From Thermotogaceae bacterium (GTDB lineage: Bacteria; Thermotogota; Thermotogae; Thermotogales; Thermotogaceae): DNA of 57,545 bases. Below are positions 33,450 through 42,513 of the stretch, in pieces. Positions within the stretch are counted from its first letter, which is position 1. Every line of letters begins with the position of its first letter. A program made the position numbers and the translations under genes. The notes beneath the pieces were generated by a model that did not search any database, was not told the origin of the DNA, and saw only the letters and a program-made list of their open reading frames with translations. The stretch lies in contig WGAO01000127.1 in NCBI GenBank assembly GCA_015489065.1, forward strand, positions 1 to 57,545, read 5' to 3'.

Positions 33450-34520
33450 TTGAAAGCAATTGTTTTATGTGCTGGTAAGGGAACGAGGCTCAGACCTCTG
33501 ACGCATACGACGGCCAAGCACCTGATACCCGTTGCCAACAGACCGGTGATTTTTTACACGTTGGAAACGATAAGGAAAGCTGGTATAAGCGATGTAGCAC
33601 TGGTGGTATCGCCAAGCAACAGAGATGAATTTGAAAGAGTCGTTGGAAATGGATCTGAATTCGGTATGAAGATAAGCTATGTGGTTCAAGAAGAGCCAAA
33701 GGGATTAGCGCATGCAGTTTGGGTTGCAAAGGATTTTCTTGATGGTGATGATTTCTTAATGTACCTTGGAGACAATTTGATAATGGAGGATTTAAAGGCA
33801 TTTGTGGAGGATTTCAAAGATGAAGGCGTAGATGCTTCTATACTCTTAACACCCGTTGAAGATCCAAGAAGGTTCGGTGTTGCTGTGGTAGAAAATGGGA
33901 GAGTGGTAAAGGTTGTCGAAAAGCCAAAAGATCCGCCGAGCAATCTAGCCATAATAGGCGTTTATATGTTCAAACCTTCTATATTTGAAGGCATAAAGAA
34001 CATCAAACCGTCTTGGAGAGGTGAATTAGAGATAACAGATGCCATTGAATATCTGATAGAAAACGGGTACAGAGTGAAGTCTCACATAGTTTACGGCTGG
34101 TGGAAAGACACGGGAAAGCCGGAGGATCTTCTTGAGGCGAATAGAAAGATTTTGGAAACTTTGAAGGGAATGTCTATTAGAGGAAATGTGGATGAAAAAT
34201 CCACGATACAAGGAAGTGTAGATATAGGCGAAGGAAGCGTTGTTGTCAATTCGGTGATACGAGGACCGGTTGTTATAGGAAAAAACTCTGTTATAAAGGA
34301 TTCTTACATTGGACCTTATACTTCGATAGGTGATGGGGTGAATGTGGATAGCTGTGAGGTGGAAAACTCAATTGTTATGGAAGAGAGTGTCGTAATGAAT
34401 CTCTCCGAGAGAATAGACAGCTCCATACTCGGGAAAAAATCGAGGGTTGTCAAAAGCTCTGAAAAGCCCAGAAGTGTTAAGCTCATCATTGGGGATCTGA
34501 GTTCTGTTGAGATCCCATGA
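33450..34520 (+). CDS. Glucose-1-phosphate thymidylyltransferase (long form) or related sugar nucleotidylyltransferase
   Basis: A 356-residue protein. The N-terminal nucleotidyltransferase domain has the signature LCAGKGTRLRPLT with the catalytic Lys in AKHLIPVANRP, then MYLGDNL with a metal-ligand Asp, and VEKPKDPPSN. The C-terminal ~120 residues form a left-handed beta-helix (hexapeptide-like repeats IQGSVDIGEGSVVVNSVIRGPVVIGKNS broken at SYIG). The combination matches the long glucose-1-phosphate thymidylyltransferase subfamily (TIGR01208). It makes dTDP-glucose or another NDP-sugar for cell-surface glycans. TTG start behind GGGGAGGTGA. No rmlB/C/D genes are nearby. Confidence 0.85.
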   Translation: MKAIVLCAGKGTRLRPLTHTTAKHLIPVANRPVIFYTLETIRKAGISDVALVVSPSNRDEFERVVGNGSEFGMKISYVVQEEPKGLAHAVWVAKDFLDGDDFLMYLGDNLIMEDLKAFVEDFKDEGVDASILLTPVEDPRRFGVAVVENGRVVKVVEKPKDPPSNLAIIGVYMFKPSIFEGIKNIKPSWRGELEITDAIEYLIENGYRVKSHIVYGWWKDTGKPEDLLEANRKILETLKGMSIRGNVDEKSTIQGSVDIGEGSVVVNSVIRGPVVIGKNSVIKDSYIGPYTSIGDGVNVDSCEVENSIVMEESVVMNLSERIDSSILGKKSRVVKSSEKPRSVKLIIGDLSSVEIP

Positions 34521-34532
34521 GGAGGTATGAAA

Positions 34533-35057
34533 ATGAGATATTTCGCTATAGCAATTACTTTTATATCTGTTATGTATGTTGGATTCAATCTTCTCATCTT
34601 TTTGGGATATTCTTATAGCAATGAAGTCAACGGATGGACAATGGGAACGGGATTTTATCAGCAGCCCTTTGGATCTGACATAATGGTAACCTTTCGAGTG
34701 GGAACTCCAACGAATATGGCCTTCAATGTGGATGGCTCTATTCCCATATTCAGAGTTGGAGATATCGAAGTCGGACCATTCATTGCATACATACGGCAGA
34801 ATTTCACTGGAGAATGGGAAGATTTCTCTTGGATAGGAGCCGTGGTTGAGAGATGGACAGACGATTATCACGCGAGAGTGGCATTGCTTTACCCGGTGAA
34901 CGGGAATTTTGATTTTTCAAGGGATCTAATGGCAGAATTCAGATATTTCTTAAAACCACCAAAAGGATATGTTTTCAAAGATAAGCTTTTTTTCGACATG
35001 TCTTATGTAGGAGGTCTGTTCAGATTTGGTGTAGGCCTTCTTGAACCCATACCTTAA
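34533..35057 (+). CDS. Exported protein of unknown function
   Basis: A 174-residue protein with an N-terminal hydrophobic segment (YFAIAITFISVMYVGFNLLIFLG) that is a membrane anchor or signal peptide. The rest is rich in aromatic and Gly residues with alternating polar and hydrophobic positions, suggesting beta structure. No family is recognised; a small outer-membrane-like or periplasmic beta protein is one possibility. The start is the ATG at 34533, seven bases after GGAGG; the ATG at 34527 is too close to it. It lies between the nucleotidylyltransferase and argS genes with short gaps, and is likely cotranscribed. Confidence 0.65.
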   Translation: MRYFAIAITFISVMYVGFNLLIFLGYSYSNEVNGWTMGTGFYQQPFGSDIMVTFRVGTPTNMAFNVDGSIPIFRVGDIEVGPFIAYIRQNFTGEWEDFSWIGAVVERWTDDYHARVALLYPVNGNFDFSRDLMAEFRYFLKPPKGYVFKDKLFFDMSYVGGLFRFGVGLLEPIP

Positions 35058-35078
35058 AAAGATTTGGAGGGGATCGAG

Positions 35079-36710
35079 TTGATAAGAGATATGATAAAGG
35101 AGAAGATAAAAAAGGTCTTAGAAGATCTGGGAAAAGATTACGAATTCAAAGTCGAGATCCCACCTGAAAACTTCGGTGATTTTTCGAGTAATGTTGCGAT
35201 GGTTGGAGCTAAGCATTTCAGAAGACCCCCAAGAGAGATTGCCATGGATCTCATTGAAAACTTAAAAGGTGATGAGTTCGAATCAATTGAGATAGCGGGA
35301 CCTGGGTTTATAAATTTTCGCGTCTCAAAAAGTCTTCTCCAAAAAGTGGTGAGGAAAGTTCTTGAAGAGAAGGAGAGATTTGGAAAGAGAGATGTTGGTA
35401 AAGGCACTAGAGTTCAGTTTGAGTATGCGAGTGCAAATCCAACTGGCCCACTGACTGTTGCGCATGGAAGACAAATAGTCATTGGGGATACCCTTGTGAA
35501 GCTTTACAAAGAGCTGGGCTTTGATGTGAAAAATGAAGTCTACTTGAACGATGCGGGAAGGCAAATAAGTCTTCTTGCGTATTCTCTTTGGGTTAGATAC
35601 AACGAGCTTTTTGGCGTAAAGAACGAAATACCAGAAGATGGTTATAAAGGAGAGTACCTTATAAATGTCGCAAAAAAACTTAAAGACGAGGTTGGAGATA
35701 AATATAAGGGCAAATGGAATGATGAAATCGAAGAATTTTTTAAGAGATATGCCGTAAATGAAATGCTCAATTGGATGAAAAGCACATTTGAGAGAATGGG
35801 AAGCAAATTCGACAGATATTTCTCAGAGAAAAGCCTTGTTGAGGACGGAACTGTGAACAAGATAATCGAATATTTCAGAAGGAAAGATCTGGTTTATGAA
35901 AAGGACGGAGCTCTTTGGTTTAAAGTGTCTGAATTTATAGATGAAGATGACAAGGTTCTTGTGAGAAAAGATGGAACTCCAACATACTTTATGACGGATA
36001 TAGCGTATCATTACAATAAAAGAATGAGAGGATTTGAGAAGGTTTATGACATATGGGGAAGTGATCATCATGGTCATATACCAAGAATGAAAGCTGCTAT
36101 GAAGGCGCTGGGATTTCCCGATGATTTCCTAACGGTAGTGCTTCATCAGTTTGTAACTTTGAAAAAAGGTGGAAAAAAACTCAGGATGTCAACAAGAGCG
36201 GGAAGATTCATAACTTTAGATGAACTTTTGGAAGAGGTTGGAAGGGATGCGGCAAGATACTTCTTTGCGAGAATCGATCCATCAAAACCACTCGACTTTG
36301 ATATAGATCTGGCAGTCAAGCAAAGCTCTGATAACCCGGTTTACTATGTTCAATATGCACATGCACGAATCAGTTCTCTCTTTCGTCAAGCGAGGGAGAA
36401 GAAAATAAATTTCATAGAAGGAGAAAATCTCGATCTTCTCGGTGATGAATATGAAAGATCTGTGATGAAACAACTCGATCTTTTTGAGGATATTCTTTTG
36501 GAAGCAGCTCAATATTATTCTCCGGCAAAATTGACTTCTTACCTGGAAGAGTTAGCCCATGTATTTCACATCTTTTATACCCATGATACTATTTTGGACA
36601 ATTCGAACTTTGAAATGTCTAACGCGAGATTGAATCTTTCAAAGGCTGTTCAAGTTGTCATAAAAAAGGGTTTGAATCTTTTAGGGGTTAGCGCACCTGA
36701 AAAGATGTAA
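35079..36710 (+). CDS. argS: Arginyl-tRNA synthetase
   Basis: A 543-residue class I synthetase. The N-terminal domain 1 (Add-1) is followed by the HIGH-type motif region [18 protein letters not shown] near residue 115, then the catalytic [16 protein letters not shown] and the KMSKS-equivalent [10 protein letters not shown] near residue 370, and a C-terminal helical anticodon-binding domain. The TTG at 35079 is preceded by GGAGGGG with six-base spacing; the upstream TTG at 35064 overlaps this site. It charges tRNA-Arg, including the two species encoded near 10 kb. It lies 21 bases after the unknown exported-protein gene. Confidence 0.95.
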   Translation: MIRDMIKEKIKKVLEDLGKDYEFKVEIPPENFGDFSSNVAMVGAKHFRRPPREIAMDLIENLKGDEFESIEIAGPGFINFRVSKSLLQKVVRKVLEEKERFGKRDVGKGTRVQFEYASANPTGPLTVAHGRQIVIGDTLVKLYKELGFDVKNEVYLNDAGRQISLLAYSLWVRYNELFGVKNEIPEDGYKGEYLINVAKKLKDEVGDKYKGKWNDEIEEFFKRYAVNEMLNWMKSTFERMGSKFDRYFSEKSLVEDGTVNKIIEYFRRKDLVYEKDGALWFKVSEFIDEDDKVLVRKDGTPTYFMTDIAYHYNKRMRGFEKVYDIWGSDHHGHIPRMKAAMKALGFPDDFLTVVLHQFVTLKKGGKKLRMSTRAGRFITLDELLEEVGRDAARYFFARIDPSKPLDFDIDLAVKQSSDNPVYYVQYAHARISSLFRQAREKKINFIEGENLDLLGDEYERSVMKQLDLFEDILLEAAQYYSPAKLTSYLEELAHVFHIFYTHDTILDNSNFEMSNARLNLSKAVQVVIKKGLNLLGVSAPEKM

Positions 36711-36728
36711 TTATCATCTATGTGAATT

Positions 36729-36757
36729 TTGCATGTAACAATTTTCGAGGGTAAAAT
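36729..36757 (+). promoter_or_regulatory. Promoter of the chemoreceptor gene
   Basis: TTGCAT (36729-36734), 17-base spacer, TAAAAT (36752-36757) preceded by GGG; about 30 bases upstream of the start codon. It looks like a vegetative promoter, not a sigma-28 flagellar promoter. Confidence 0.7.
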
Positions 36758-36787
36758 ATCCTAAAAGATAGAGCAGGGGGTGAAGCC

Positions 36788-38869
36788 GTGAGTATAAGAG
36801 GGACCATGCTTTTAGCGGTTGTGTCCTTCGTCGTGATAATAGGTGTGGCATTCATCTTCTTTCAGTTTGCTGCTACTAGGCACAAAGAGGATATGGAACT
36901 GTCAAAGGCTCTTGGAAATCTTAAACATCTGATAGCAAAGAGCGTCAGGCAGCTCGATGAATATCTCATGACCGGTGATAAAACTAACAAAGAGGATTTT
37001 AACAATACTGTGAGAGAAATAGACAAGAATCTCGACATACTTGGAAAAACATTTAAAAGTGAGGCTCAGAAAGTTAAAGACACGATATCAAGTGCCAAAC
37101 AAATCTCAGAAGATATATTCTCTGGAAAAAATCTAGATGCGAGGGAAATGATAAAGAAGGGAAGGCAGGCAGAAAGTGCTGTTCTCAAAGAAATAAACGA
37201 GATATACGAGAAGCTCAACGAGAGAGTTAAAGCTGAGATGAAGATGGGATATATGGTTAACGTGGTTGGGATAATTCTTGCGAGTTTCCTTCTTATCATG
37301 GGTGTGTGGATGCTTTCAAAGATAGCAAAGGGGTTTGATGAGGTACTTGATGCCACGCGGGATTTTTCTCAGATGAACTTCACAAGAAGAATGAAAAAAT
37401 CCGGAGTGAGAGAATTAGATGAAATGTTATCCACTATGGATTTTCTTGCAAATGGATGGAGTAAATTTGTTTCCCGGTTCTTAGCTATGGTTAAGATACT
37501 GGACGGTACGCTCAGGAAAATGATAGAGAAAGTCGAAGGATTTGTGAATGACACAAACAGATTGAAAAGTACTATAGACGGATTTGTCATGAGTTCGCTC
37601 GAAGTTGCAGAAGGAATGGAGAATTTGACATCCGAGGTCATGGATATGGTCAGTCAAGTTGAAGATGAGATATCGGGTATAGAAAGTGATACGGAGAGAG
37701 AGAAGGAAAATGTTGAGAGAATAAAAAGAACTCTTGACAGAGTTGGGGCGATGATGGTGAGAGTGGGAGAGATGGGAAAAAAGATGGATGAAGTTCAAAA
37801 CCATGTTGAAGAAATGGTCGAGATGAGCAAAGAAATAGGAACTTTTGTTGAGACTGTGACGGCAATATCGGATCAGACAAATCTTTTAGCTCTTAACGCG
37901 GCTATTGAAGCGGCAAGAGCAGGAGAAGCGGGAAAAGGCTTTGCGGTTGTTGCTGAAGAAGTCAGGAAACTGGCTGGTGAATCGAGAAAGGCTGCAGAAG
38001 AGATTTCAGATGTTATGAAGAGCATAATAAGAAATATAGAAGATTCGAGCGAAGGATTTAATGTTCTAAAAGAGGAGTTTGCGAAGATAAGAGAAGAATT
38101 CGAAGATATAAAGGGAGCCTTTGCAGAGAGTGGAGAAAGGCTTGAAGGTATGGCTGGCAACTTGGCAACGATAACATCAAGGCTTAGGAATTTTCTTGAG
38201 ATGCTTAGAAGAAGCAGTGAAGATGTTCTGTCAGCTTCTGAAAATTCAAAAAGAGTTGCCGAAGATGCGAAGAAATCATCTGGTGTTCTTGAAGACATGA
38301 TAAACACGCTCAAATCGATGGAGAAATTCACCATGGTTAAGGATATGTTTAACCAGCTCGCAAAGCAGATGGGGATAATAAGAATTAGAAACCTTGAGCT
38401 TGATCCGAAGAGAGTTTCTAAGATGGAAGAAGAAGTTAGAAACATATTTGTTGGGATGGAACAAGTTTTGGGTATGAACAGCTTTTTTGCTAACGAAAAT
38501 GGATCTCCGGTAGGAAAGGTCAATCTTGTAAATCCAATATGCGCATCAGTGAATAAGAGTTTGTGTGCATCTTCAAGAAAACAGCTCGTTGAGAAAGCAA
38601 AAAATGATGAAATAGCATATGGATACTGTGAGGCGGGACTTCTCCACGCTTTTATACCTTTTAAAGATAAAGGTGGCAGAATAAAAGGTGGAATAATGAT
38701 GTGCGGAGCGATTCCAGAGGATTGGAAGAGTAAGCTCTCCAAATATTCAGAACATCTCAGAACAAGTGAGAAGGAAATAGAGAGAATACTTAAAATGCGA
38801 TTTTATTTCTCAGAAGATGACATAAAAGAGCTCGCACAAACGATATTGTCCTTTCTCAAAGGCATTTGA
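36788..38869 (+). CDS. Methyl-accepting chemotaxis protein with C-terminal PocR-like sensory domain
   Basis: A 693-residue transmembrane chemoreceptor. It has a first membrane helix near residues 8-28, a periplasmic helical region of about 125 residues, a second membrane helix near 155-178, a HAMP-like segment and the signalling hairpin, with the conserved tip [36 protein letters not shown] near residue 365-400. After the hairpin, residues ~545-670 resemble the PocR domain, with paired cysteine positions ([33 protein letters not shown]). This domain senses small molecules in other regulators. A cytoplasmic sensor at the far end of a receptor is unusual. GTG start at 36788 behind GGGGGTG. Confidence 0.88.
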   Translation: MSIRGTMLLAVVSFVVIIGVAFIFFQFAATRHKEDMELSKALGNLKHLIAKSVRQLDEYLMTGDKTNKEDFNNTVREIDKNLDILGKTFKSEAQKVKDTISSAKQISEDIFSGKNLDAREMIKKGRQAESAVLKEINEIYEKLNERVKAEMKMGYMVNVVGIILASFLLIMGVWMLSKIAKGFDEVLDATRDFSQMNFTRRMKKSGVRELDEMLSTMDFLANGWSKFVSRFLAMVKILDGTLRKMIEKVEGFVNDTNRLKSTIDGFVMSSLEVAEGMENLTSEVMDMVSQVEDEISGIESDTEREKENVERIKRTLDRVGAMMVRVGEMGKKMDEVQNHVEEMVEMSKEIGTFVETVTAISDQTNLLALNAAIEAARAGEAGKGFAVVAEEVRKLAGESRKAAEEISDVMKSIIRNIEDSSEGFNVLKEEFAKIREEFEDIKGAFAESGERLEGMAGNLATITSRLRNFLEMLRRSSEDVLSASENSKRVAEDAKKSSGVLEDMINTLKSMEKFTMVKDMFNQLAKQMGIIRIRNLELDPKRVSKMEEEVRNIFVGMEQVLGMNSFFANENGSPVGKVNLVNPICASVNKSLCASSRKQLVEKAKNDEIAYGYCEAGLLHAFIPFKDKGGRIKGGIMMCGAIPEDWKSKLSKYSEHLRTSEKEIERILKMRFYFSEDDIKELAQTILSFLKGI

Positions 38870-38969
38870 ATTCCTCATCTTTGATAAAGTGCAAATATTT
38901 TCAAGGATGCTAGAAAGAGCATTTTTGGGTGTGCTGAAAAGCAAGCGGAGAAAATTTTAGAGTTTAGCT

Positions 38970-39008
38970 GACAAAGCCTCCCCGCTTGGCTAAAGGGGGA
39001 GGCTTTAT
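38970..39008. terminator. Bidirectional terminator between the chemoreceptor and MalK-like genes
   Basis: AAAGCCTCCCC (38974-38984) pairs with GGGGGAGGCTTT (38995-39006), a stem of about ten pairs around the loop GCTTGGCTAAA; the T run is short on both sides. It serves both convergent genes. Confidence 0.8.
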
Positions 39009-40112
39009 CTATACTATTGCCTTTTCGCTCTCTGGGTCAAATACGTGCATTGCCTCCATATCGAAAACAAGATCAATTTTTTGTCCTTCTTTTGCTTGAG
39101 TTTTTGGATCGACTTTTGCGGTTATCATATCTTCCCCTACTTTGACATGGAGGATCGTCTCACTTCCCAAGGGTTCTACGACATCTACGAGCCCTTCAAC
39201 TGTATTTTCTTCTTTCGGAGCAAATGCGAACATCTTGTCGTAGACATTCTCAGGTCTTATCCCGAATATAACATCTTTATCTATCCAATCAGCGAGGGTG
39301 TCTTCGAAATCTTTTGGAACTTTGACTTTGAATCCAGATGTCTGAACCCAAAGACCACCTTCTCCTCTGACAATTTTTGCATTTACGAAATTCATCGGAG
39401 GTGAACCAATGAATCCGGCAACAAAAATGTTTGCGGGTTTGTTGTATATGGTGTAAGGATCTCCTATCTGCTGAATTCTTCCATCCCTCATGACGACGAT
39501 TTTGTTTGCCATCGTCATGGCTTCTACCTGGTCGTGGGTAACATAGACGATCGTTGCTTCTAATCTGTGATGGAGTTTTTTAAGTTCTGCCCTCATTTGG
39601 ACCCTAAGCTTTGCATCCAAGTTTGACAGAGGTTCGTCAAACAAAAAGACTTTTGGATCTCTCACTATAGCCCTTCCAACTGCGACTCTCTGTCTCTGAC
39701 CTCCGGAGAGCTGTCTTGGTTTTCTGTCAAGGAGATGTTCGATTCCCAATATCTTAGCCGCTTCTTTAACTCTTCTATCTATTTCATCTTTTGGAAATTT
39801 TCTGAGTTTCAGACCAAAAGCCATGTTCTCATAGACTGTCATATGAGGATAAAGTGCGTAATTCTGGAAAACCATCGCTATATCTCTGTCTTTTGGCTCT
39901 ACATCGTTGACAACTTTTCCATCTATATATATCTTTCCTCTCGTTATTTCTTCAAGACCTGCTATCATTCTAAGGGTGGTTGTTTTTCCACACCCAGATG
40001 GTCCAAGAAGCACAACGAATGATTTATCTTCCACCGTCAAATTTGCATCTTTGACTGCCTCTACTTTGTTGTCGTATATCTTCCAAACATGCTCCAATCT
40101 GACTTCTGCCAT
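39009..40112 (-). CDS. Sugar/glycerol-phosphate ABC transporter ATPase, MalK/UgpC type
   Basis: A 367-residue ATPase with two domains. The nucleotide-binding domain has Walker A GPSGCGKTT near residue 36, the signature LSGGQRQRVAVGRA, Walker B VFLFDEPLSNLDAKLR and the switch YVTHDQ. The C-terminal ~130 residues form the regulatory OB-fold/TOBE domain found in MalK, UgpC and MsmK. Such ATPases often serve several sugar importers whose permeases are encoded elsewhere, and none is adjacent here. The ATG at 40112 has GGAGGTG seven bases upstream and overlaps the stop of the antitoxin gene by a few bases, so its translation is probably coupled to it. Confidence 0.92.
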   Translation of the reverse strand: MAEVRLEHVWKIYDNKVEAVKDANLTVEDKSFVVLLGPSGCGKTTTLRMIAGLEEITRGKIYIDGKVVNDVEPKDRDIAMVFQNYALYPHMTVYENMAFGLKLRKFPKDEIDRRVKEAAKILGIEHLLDRKPRQLSGGQRQRVAVGRAIVRDPKVFLFDEPLSNLDAKLRVQMRAELKKLHHRLEATIVYVTHDQVEAMTMANKIVVMRDGRIQQIGDPYTIYNKPANIFVAGFIGSPPMNFVNAKIVRGEGGLWVQTSGFKVKVPKDFEDTLADWIDKDVIFGIRPENVYDKMFAFAPKEENTVEGLVDVVEPLGSETILHVKVGEDMITAKVDPKTQAKEGQKIDLVFDMEAMHVFDPESEKAIV

Positions 40113-40114
40113 CC

Positions 40115-40369
40115 TCACACCTCCTCGTTCTTATCGAAATCGATCACTATATTTTTCAAAGAGGGATCTCCTATATCCAAAAGATAAATATCTCTTACTT
40201 CATCGATGAACTTCATTATTTTCGTGTATTTCTCATAGCTGATTAAAACAGCCGCCGGGACACCATTTTTAGTTATTACGATGTCCTTCTCCTTGCTGTC
40301 TTCTACAACCTTTGAAAATTTCGCCTTTGCATCCGCAAGACTTTTGAAAGTTATGTTCTCTATTTTCAT
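40115..40369 (-). CDS. Phd/YefM-type antitoxin
   Basis: An 84-residue protein whose N-terminal half is the Phd/YefM DNA-binding fold: MKIENITFKSLADAKAKFSKVVEDSKE followed by DIVITKNGVPAAVLISYEKY. The C-terminal ~35 residues would normally wrap around a toxin. The start is the ATG at 40369 behind AAGGTGATGGC; upstream codons are unsupported. No RelE, Doc or PIN toxin follows: the next gene is the MalK-type ATPase, separated by only two bases. It may be an orphan antitoxin used as a repressor of the transporter gene, or the antitoxin of an unrecognised partner. A palindrome lies in its leader. Confidence 0.88.
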   Translation of the reverse strand: MKIENITFKSLADAKAKFSKVVEDSKEKDIVITKNGVPAAVLISYEKYTKIMKFIDEVRDIYLLDIGDPSLKNIVIDFDKNEEV

Positions 40370-40380
40370 GCCATCACCTT

Positions 40381-40428
40381 GACCATAATTCTGGTCACTA
40401 TGATAGCACTTAAAGGTTGCTTTTTCAA
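40381..40428 (-). promoter_or_regulatory. Promoter and candidate operator of the antitoxin-MalK pair
   Basis: On the minus strand TTGAAA (40423-40428) and TATCAT (40400-40405) are 17 bases apart. Just downstream, GACCA and TGGTC (40381-40396) form a perfect inverted repeat with a six-base spacer, at the expected transcription start: a plausible autoregulatory site for the Phd-type protein. Confidence 0.6.
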
Positions 40429-40443
40429 AAAAATGCGAAGATG

Positions 40444-40504
40444 TTGACAAAAAGAATTTTTAAGAGTAGATTTTAAGTTGTTGCATACTTGTACAATAAT
40501 GCAA
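40444..40504 (+). promoter_or_regulatory. Promoter and operator of the arsenic operon
   Basis: TTGACA (40444-40449) and TAGATT (40467-40472) are 17 bases apart. TTGCATACTTGTACAATAAT followed by GCAA (40481-40504) is a 24-base palindrome, matching its reverse complement at 20 positions, with TTGTACAA at its centre. It is placed just upstream of the arsR start and is very likely the ArsR operator; its TACAAT could also serve as an alternative -10. Confidence 0.65.
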
Positions 40505-40517
40505 AAGAGGTGATAGC

Positions 40518-40805
40518 GTGAAAAGCAAAATGGCTGAGATTTTCAAGGCTTTATCTTGTGACAACAGGTTGAAGATTTTAGAGCTTCTTTCAAAGGGAGA
40601 AAGATGTTTTTGCGAGCTTTTAAGAGAGCTTGATGTGGATATGAGTACTATATCAAGACATGTTTCGGAACTTTCAAGGGTGGGACTAGTTAGCGTAAGA
40701 AAAGAAGGGAAGAGAAAGATTCTTTCCATTGCTGATGAAAGAGTTTTAAAAATTTTGGAGATCGTCAAGTCACTTGGGAGGAGAAAGTATGTCACACAGG
40801 CTTAA
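40518..40805 (+). CDS. arsR: Arsenic-sensing repressor ArsR
   Basis: A 95-residue winged-helix regulator of the ArsR family. The recognition region reads ALSCDNRLKILELLSKGERCFCELLRELDVDMSTISRHVSELSRVGLV. The CFC pair at the start of the helix-turn-helix is the trivalent arsenic/antimony binding pattern (ELCVCDL in the archetype), with an additional Cys at residue 13. Binding of As(III) should release it from DNA. GTG start at 40518 behind GAGGTGATA. It opens the arsR-acr3-arsC operon, and its end overlaps the pump gene by 17 bases. Confidence 0.93.
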   Translation: MKSKMAEIFKALSCDNRLKILELLSKGERCFCELLRELDVDMSTISRHVSELSRVGLVSVRKEGKRKILSIADERVLKILEIVKSLGRRKYVTQA

Positions 40806-41820
40806 GGTGCATTTGGATAGGTTTTTACCACTTTATGTTATTTCTGGGATGTTACTTGGATATCTCATAGGTATGCATATAGATGTAAAACCTCACAAAG
40901 AGATGTTTAAAACATTGAACATGATCGTTGTAATCTCAATGATCTATCCAATGATGATAAATTTAAGGGTAGATGAGCTGAAGGATTCGTTAAAGTTATG
41001 GAAACCGATTTCGATAGCTTTGGTGATGGGTTTAGTTGTTCCACCGATTTTGATGTATTTACTGGCAAAGTTTGCAGGCCTTTTCTTTCCGGTAAGCTCG
41101 CAGCTCTCTCTTGGTTTAATACTGGCAGTTGTTGTCCCTTGCTCATCAATGGCTATAGCATATACTGGTTTTGTTGATGGAAACTTGGAATTAGCGACGA
41201 TATTGGTTGTAATTAGTTTTACGCTGGCGATAGGTGTGGTGCCTCTTTGGCTAAAAGTGTTCGCCTCTGCATATCATCTCAGCATCTCCGCATGGCTTTT
41301 GGTGAAAACTATTTTGATAGTCATCTTCATACCACTTGGAGCTGGAATTCTGACGAGATATTTTCTCTTGAAAAAATTGGGTACAAAAGGCTTTTCAAAG
41401 CTCAAACCACTTTTCTCATCGATCTCGCTCTTTGGAATGTATACCATGGTGACTCTGATATTCATGGAGAAGGCAAAGCTCATAGCGAGTAAACCAAGCG
41501 TTGTCTTGATGGTTTTTCTTCCACTCCTTATGTACTATGTTATAGAGCTTGCATTTCTTACATTCTTTGACAAACTAATCGGTGTTTCGTATAAAGATCA
41601 TATGGCAATTACTTTTACATCAGTGGGTAAGAATCAAGGAACCGCTATGGCTATAGCGATGGCTGCAGGTATGGGAGTGATGGCTATTCCGGCAGCAGTG
41701 ACTCCTATTTTCCAAATAGCAATGCTTGTTGGCTATGTCAAATTGGCAAAGTTTATAAAGCGGTATTATGGATGTGAGTGCTTGAAGAAATTGGAAGAAG
41801 AATTAGAAAAATTGAGATAA
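40789..41820 (+). CDS. acr3: Arsenite efflux permease, ACR3 family
   Basis: A 343-residue membrane protein with about ten transmembrane helices of the bile acid/ACR3 superfamily. ACR3-like features include DRFLPLYVISGMLLGYLIG at the start, a LVVPPILMYLLAKF segment and the helix-breaking AVVVPCSSMAIAY with the conserved Cys, plus a late GKNQGTAMAIAMA. It extrudes arsenite, driven by the proton gradient. The ATG at 40789 follows GGGAGGAG; the TTG at 40774 precedes that site. The gene overlaps arsR by 17 bases, and the next gene encodes the arsenate reductase, a complete resistance set. Confidence 0.93.
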   Translation: MSHRLKVHLDRFLPLYVISGMLLGYLIGMHIDVKPHKEMFKTLNMIVVISMIYPMMINLRVDELKDSLKLWKPISIALVMGLVVPPILMYLLAKFAGLFFPVSSQLSLGLILAVVVPCSSMAIAYTGFVDGNLELATILVVISFTLAIGVVPLWLKVFASAYHLSISAWLLVKTILIVIFIPLGAGILTRYFLLKKLGTKGFSKLKPLFSSISLFGMYTMVTLIFMEKAKLIASKPSVVLMVFLPLLMYYVIELAFLTFFDKLIGVSYKDHMAITFTSVGKNQGTAMAIAMAAGMGVMAIPAAVTPIFQIAMLVGYVKLAKFIKRYYGCECLKKLEEELEKLR

Positions 41821-41861
41821 AATCAAACAACTTGAGTAAAATCGGCAGAAAGGATGAGATT

Positions 41862-42317
41862 TTGAGCGAGAAAAAAAGAGTTCTTTTCATATGTACCCAC
41901 AACTCCGCTAGATCTCAAATGGCGGAGGGTTTACTAAAAGCGTTGTATGGTGATAAATACGAGGTTTTCAGCGCGGGCACACACCCTACTAGAGTTAACC
42001 CGTACGCTATAGAAGTGATGAAAGAGATAGGGATAGATATATCCAATCATCGCTCAAAGAGTGTAAACGAGTTCTTGGGTATGAAAATAGACTACGTGGT
42101 GACCGTATGTGATAGCGCAAAAGAAGAGTGCCCGTATTTTCCGGGAGGGAAAACTTATATTCACAAGAGTTTTGAAGATCCCTCATCTGTTAGTGGAACG
42201 CATGAGGAAAAGCTAAAAGTTTTCAGAAGAGTCAGGGATGAAATAAAAGACTGGATAGAGAAAACTTTTGGAGAGGATAATAACATCACACAAAGTCAGT
42301 CTTTCTTGACATCTTGA
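41862..42317 (+). CDS. arsC: Arsenate reductase, low-molecular-weight phosphatase type
   Basis: A 151-residue enzyme of the thioredoxin-coupled ArsC family. The catalytic P-loop CTHNSARSQMAEG lies near residue 11, SAGTHP follows, and VCDSAKEECPYFPGG near residue 82 holds the two further redox cysteines. It reduces arsenate to arsenite for export by the preceding pump. The TTG at 41862 has AAAGGATG upstream; the longer frame from 41778 overlaps the pump gene and has no ribosome binding site. It is the last gene of the operon. Confidence 0.92.
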   Translation: MSEKKRVLFICTHNSARSQMAEGLLKALYGDKYEVFSAGTHPTRVNPYAIEVMKEIGIDISNHRSKSVNEFLGMKIDYVVTVCDSAKEECPYFPGGKTYIHKSFEDPSSVSGTHEEKLKVFRRVRDEIKDWIEKTFGEDNNITQSQSFLTS

Positions 42318-42356
42318 GAATCTGTTTTTTAACATCCAATTACCTTGAAAAATATT

Positions 42357-42384
42357 TGTATTTTTTCTTTGATGTGCTATCATT
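42357..42384 (+). promoter_or_regulatory. Candidate promoter of the repeat lipoprotein gene
   Basis: TTGTAT (42357-42362), 16-base spacer, TATCAT (42379-42384). This would leave a leader of about 120 bases before the start codon. Confidence 0.5.
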
Positions 42385-42472
42385 TTAGAAAAAGACCACG
42401 TGCCTTCAGCCTTCAAAACGTTCTTTCTTGAGATGCCAACAACTATTTATATGTTTTCCTATCTTTTCTTTT

Positions 42473-42503
42473 TCCCTCAGAGGATCCGGAGGCTTTTGAG
42501 GGA
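42473..42503 (+). promoter_or_regulatory. Leader hairpin covering the lipoprotein ribosome binding site
   Basis: TCCCTCA (42473-42479) pairs perfectly with TGAGGGA (42497-42503), the 3' arm overlapping GGGAGGG (42500-42506), the ribosome binding site of the next gene. It may restrain translation; the loop is long (17 bases). Confidence 0.4.
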
Positions 42504-42513
42504 GGGATAGGCA

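Noticed and set aside
37873-38742. A 289-codon minus-strand ORF
   Set aside because: Antisense of the chemoreceptor hairpin; low-complexity Ser/Phe composition and no ribosome binding site.
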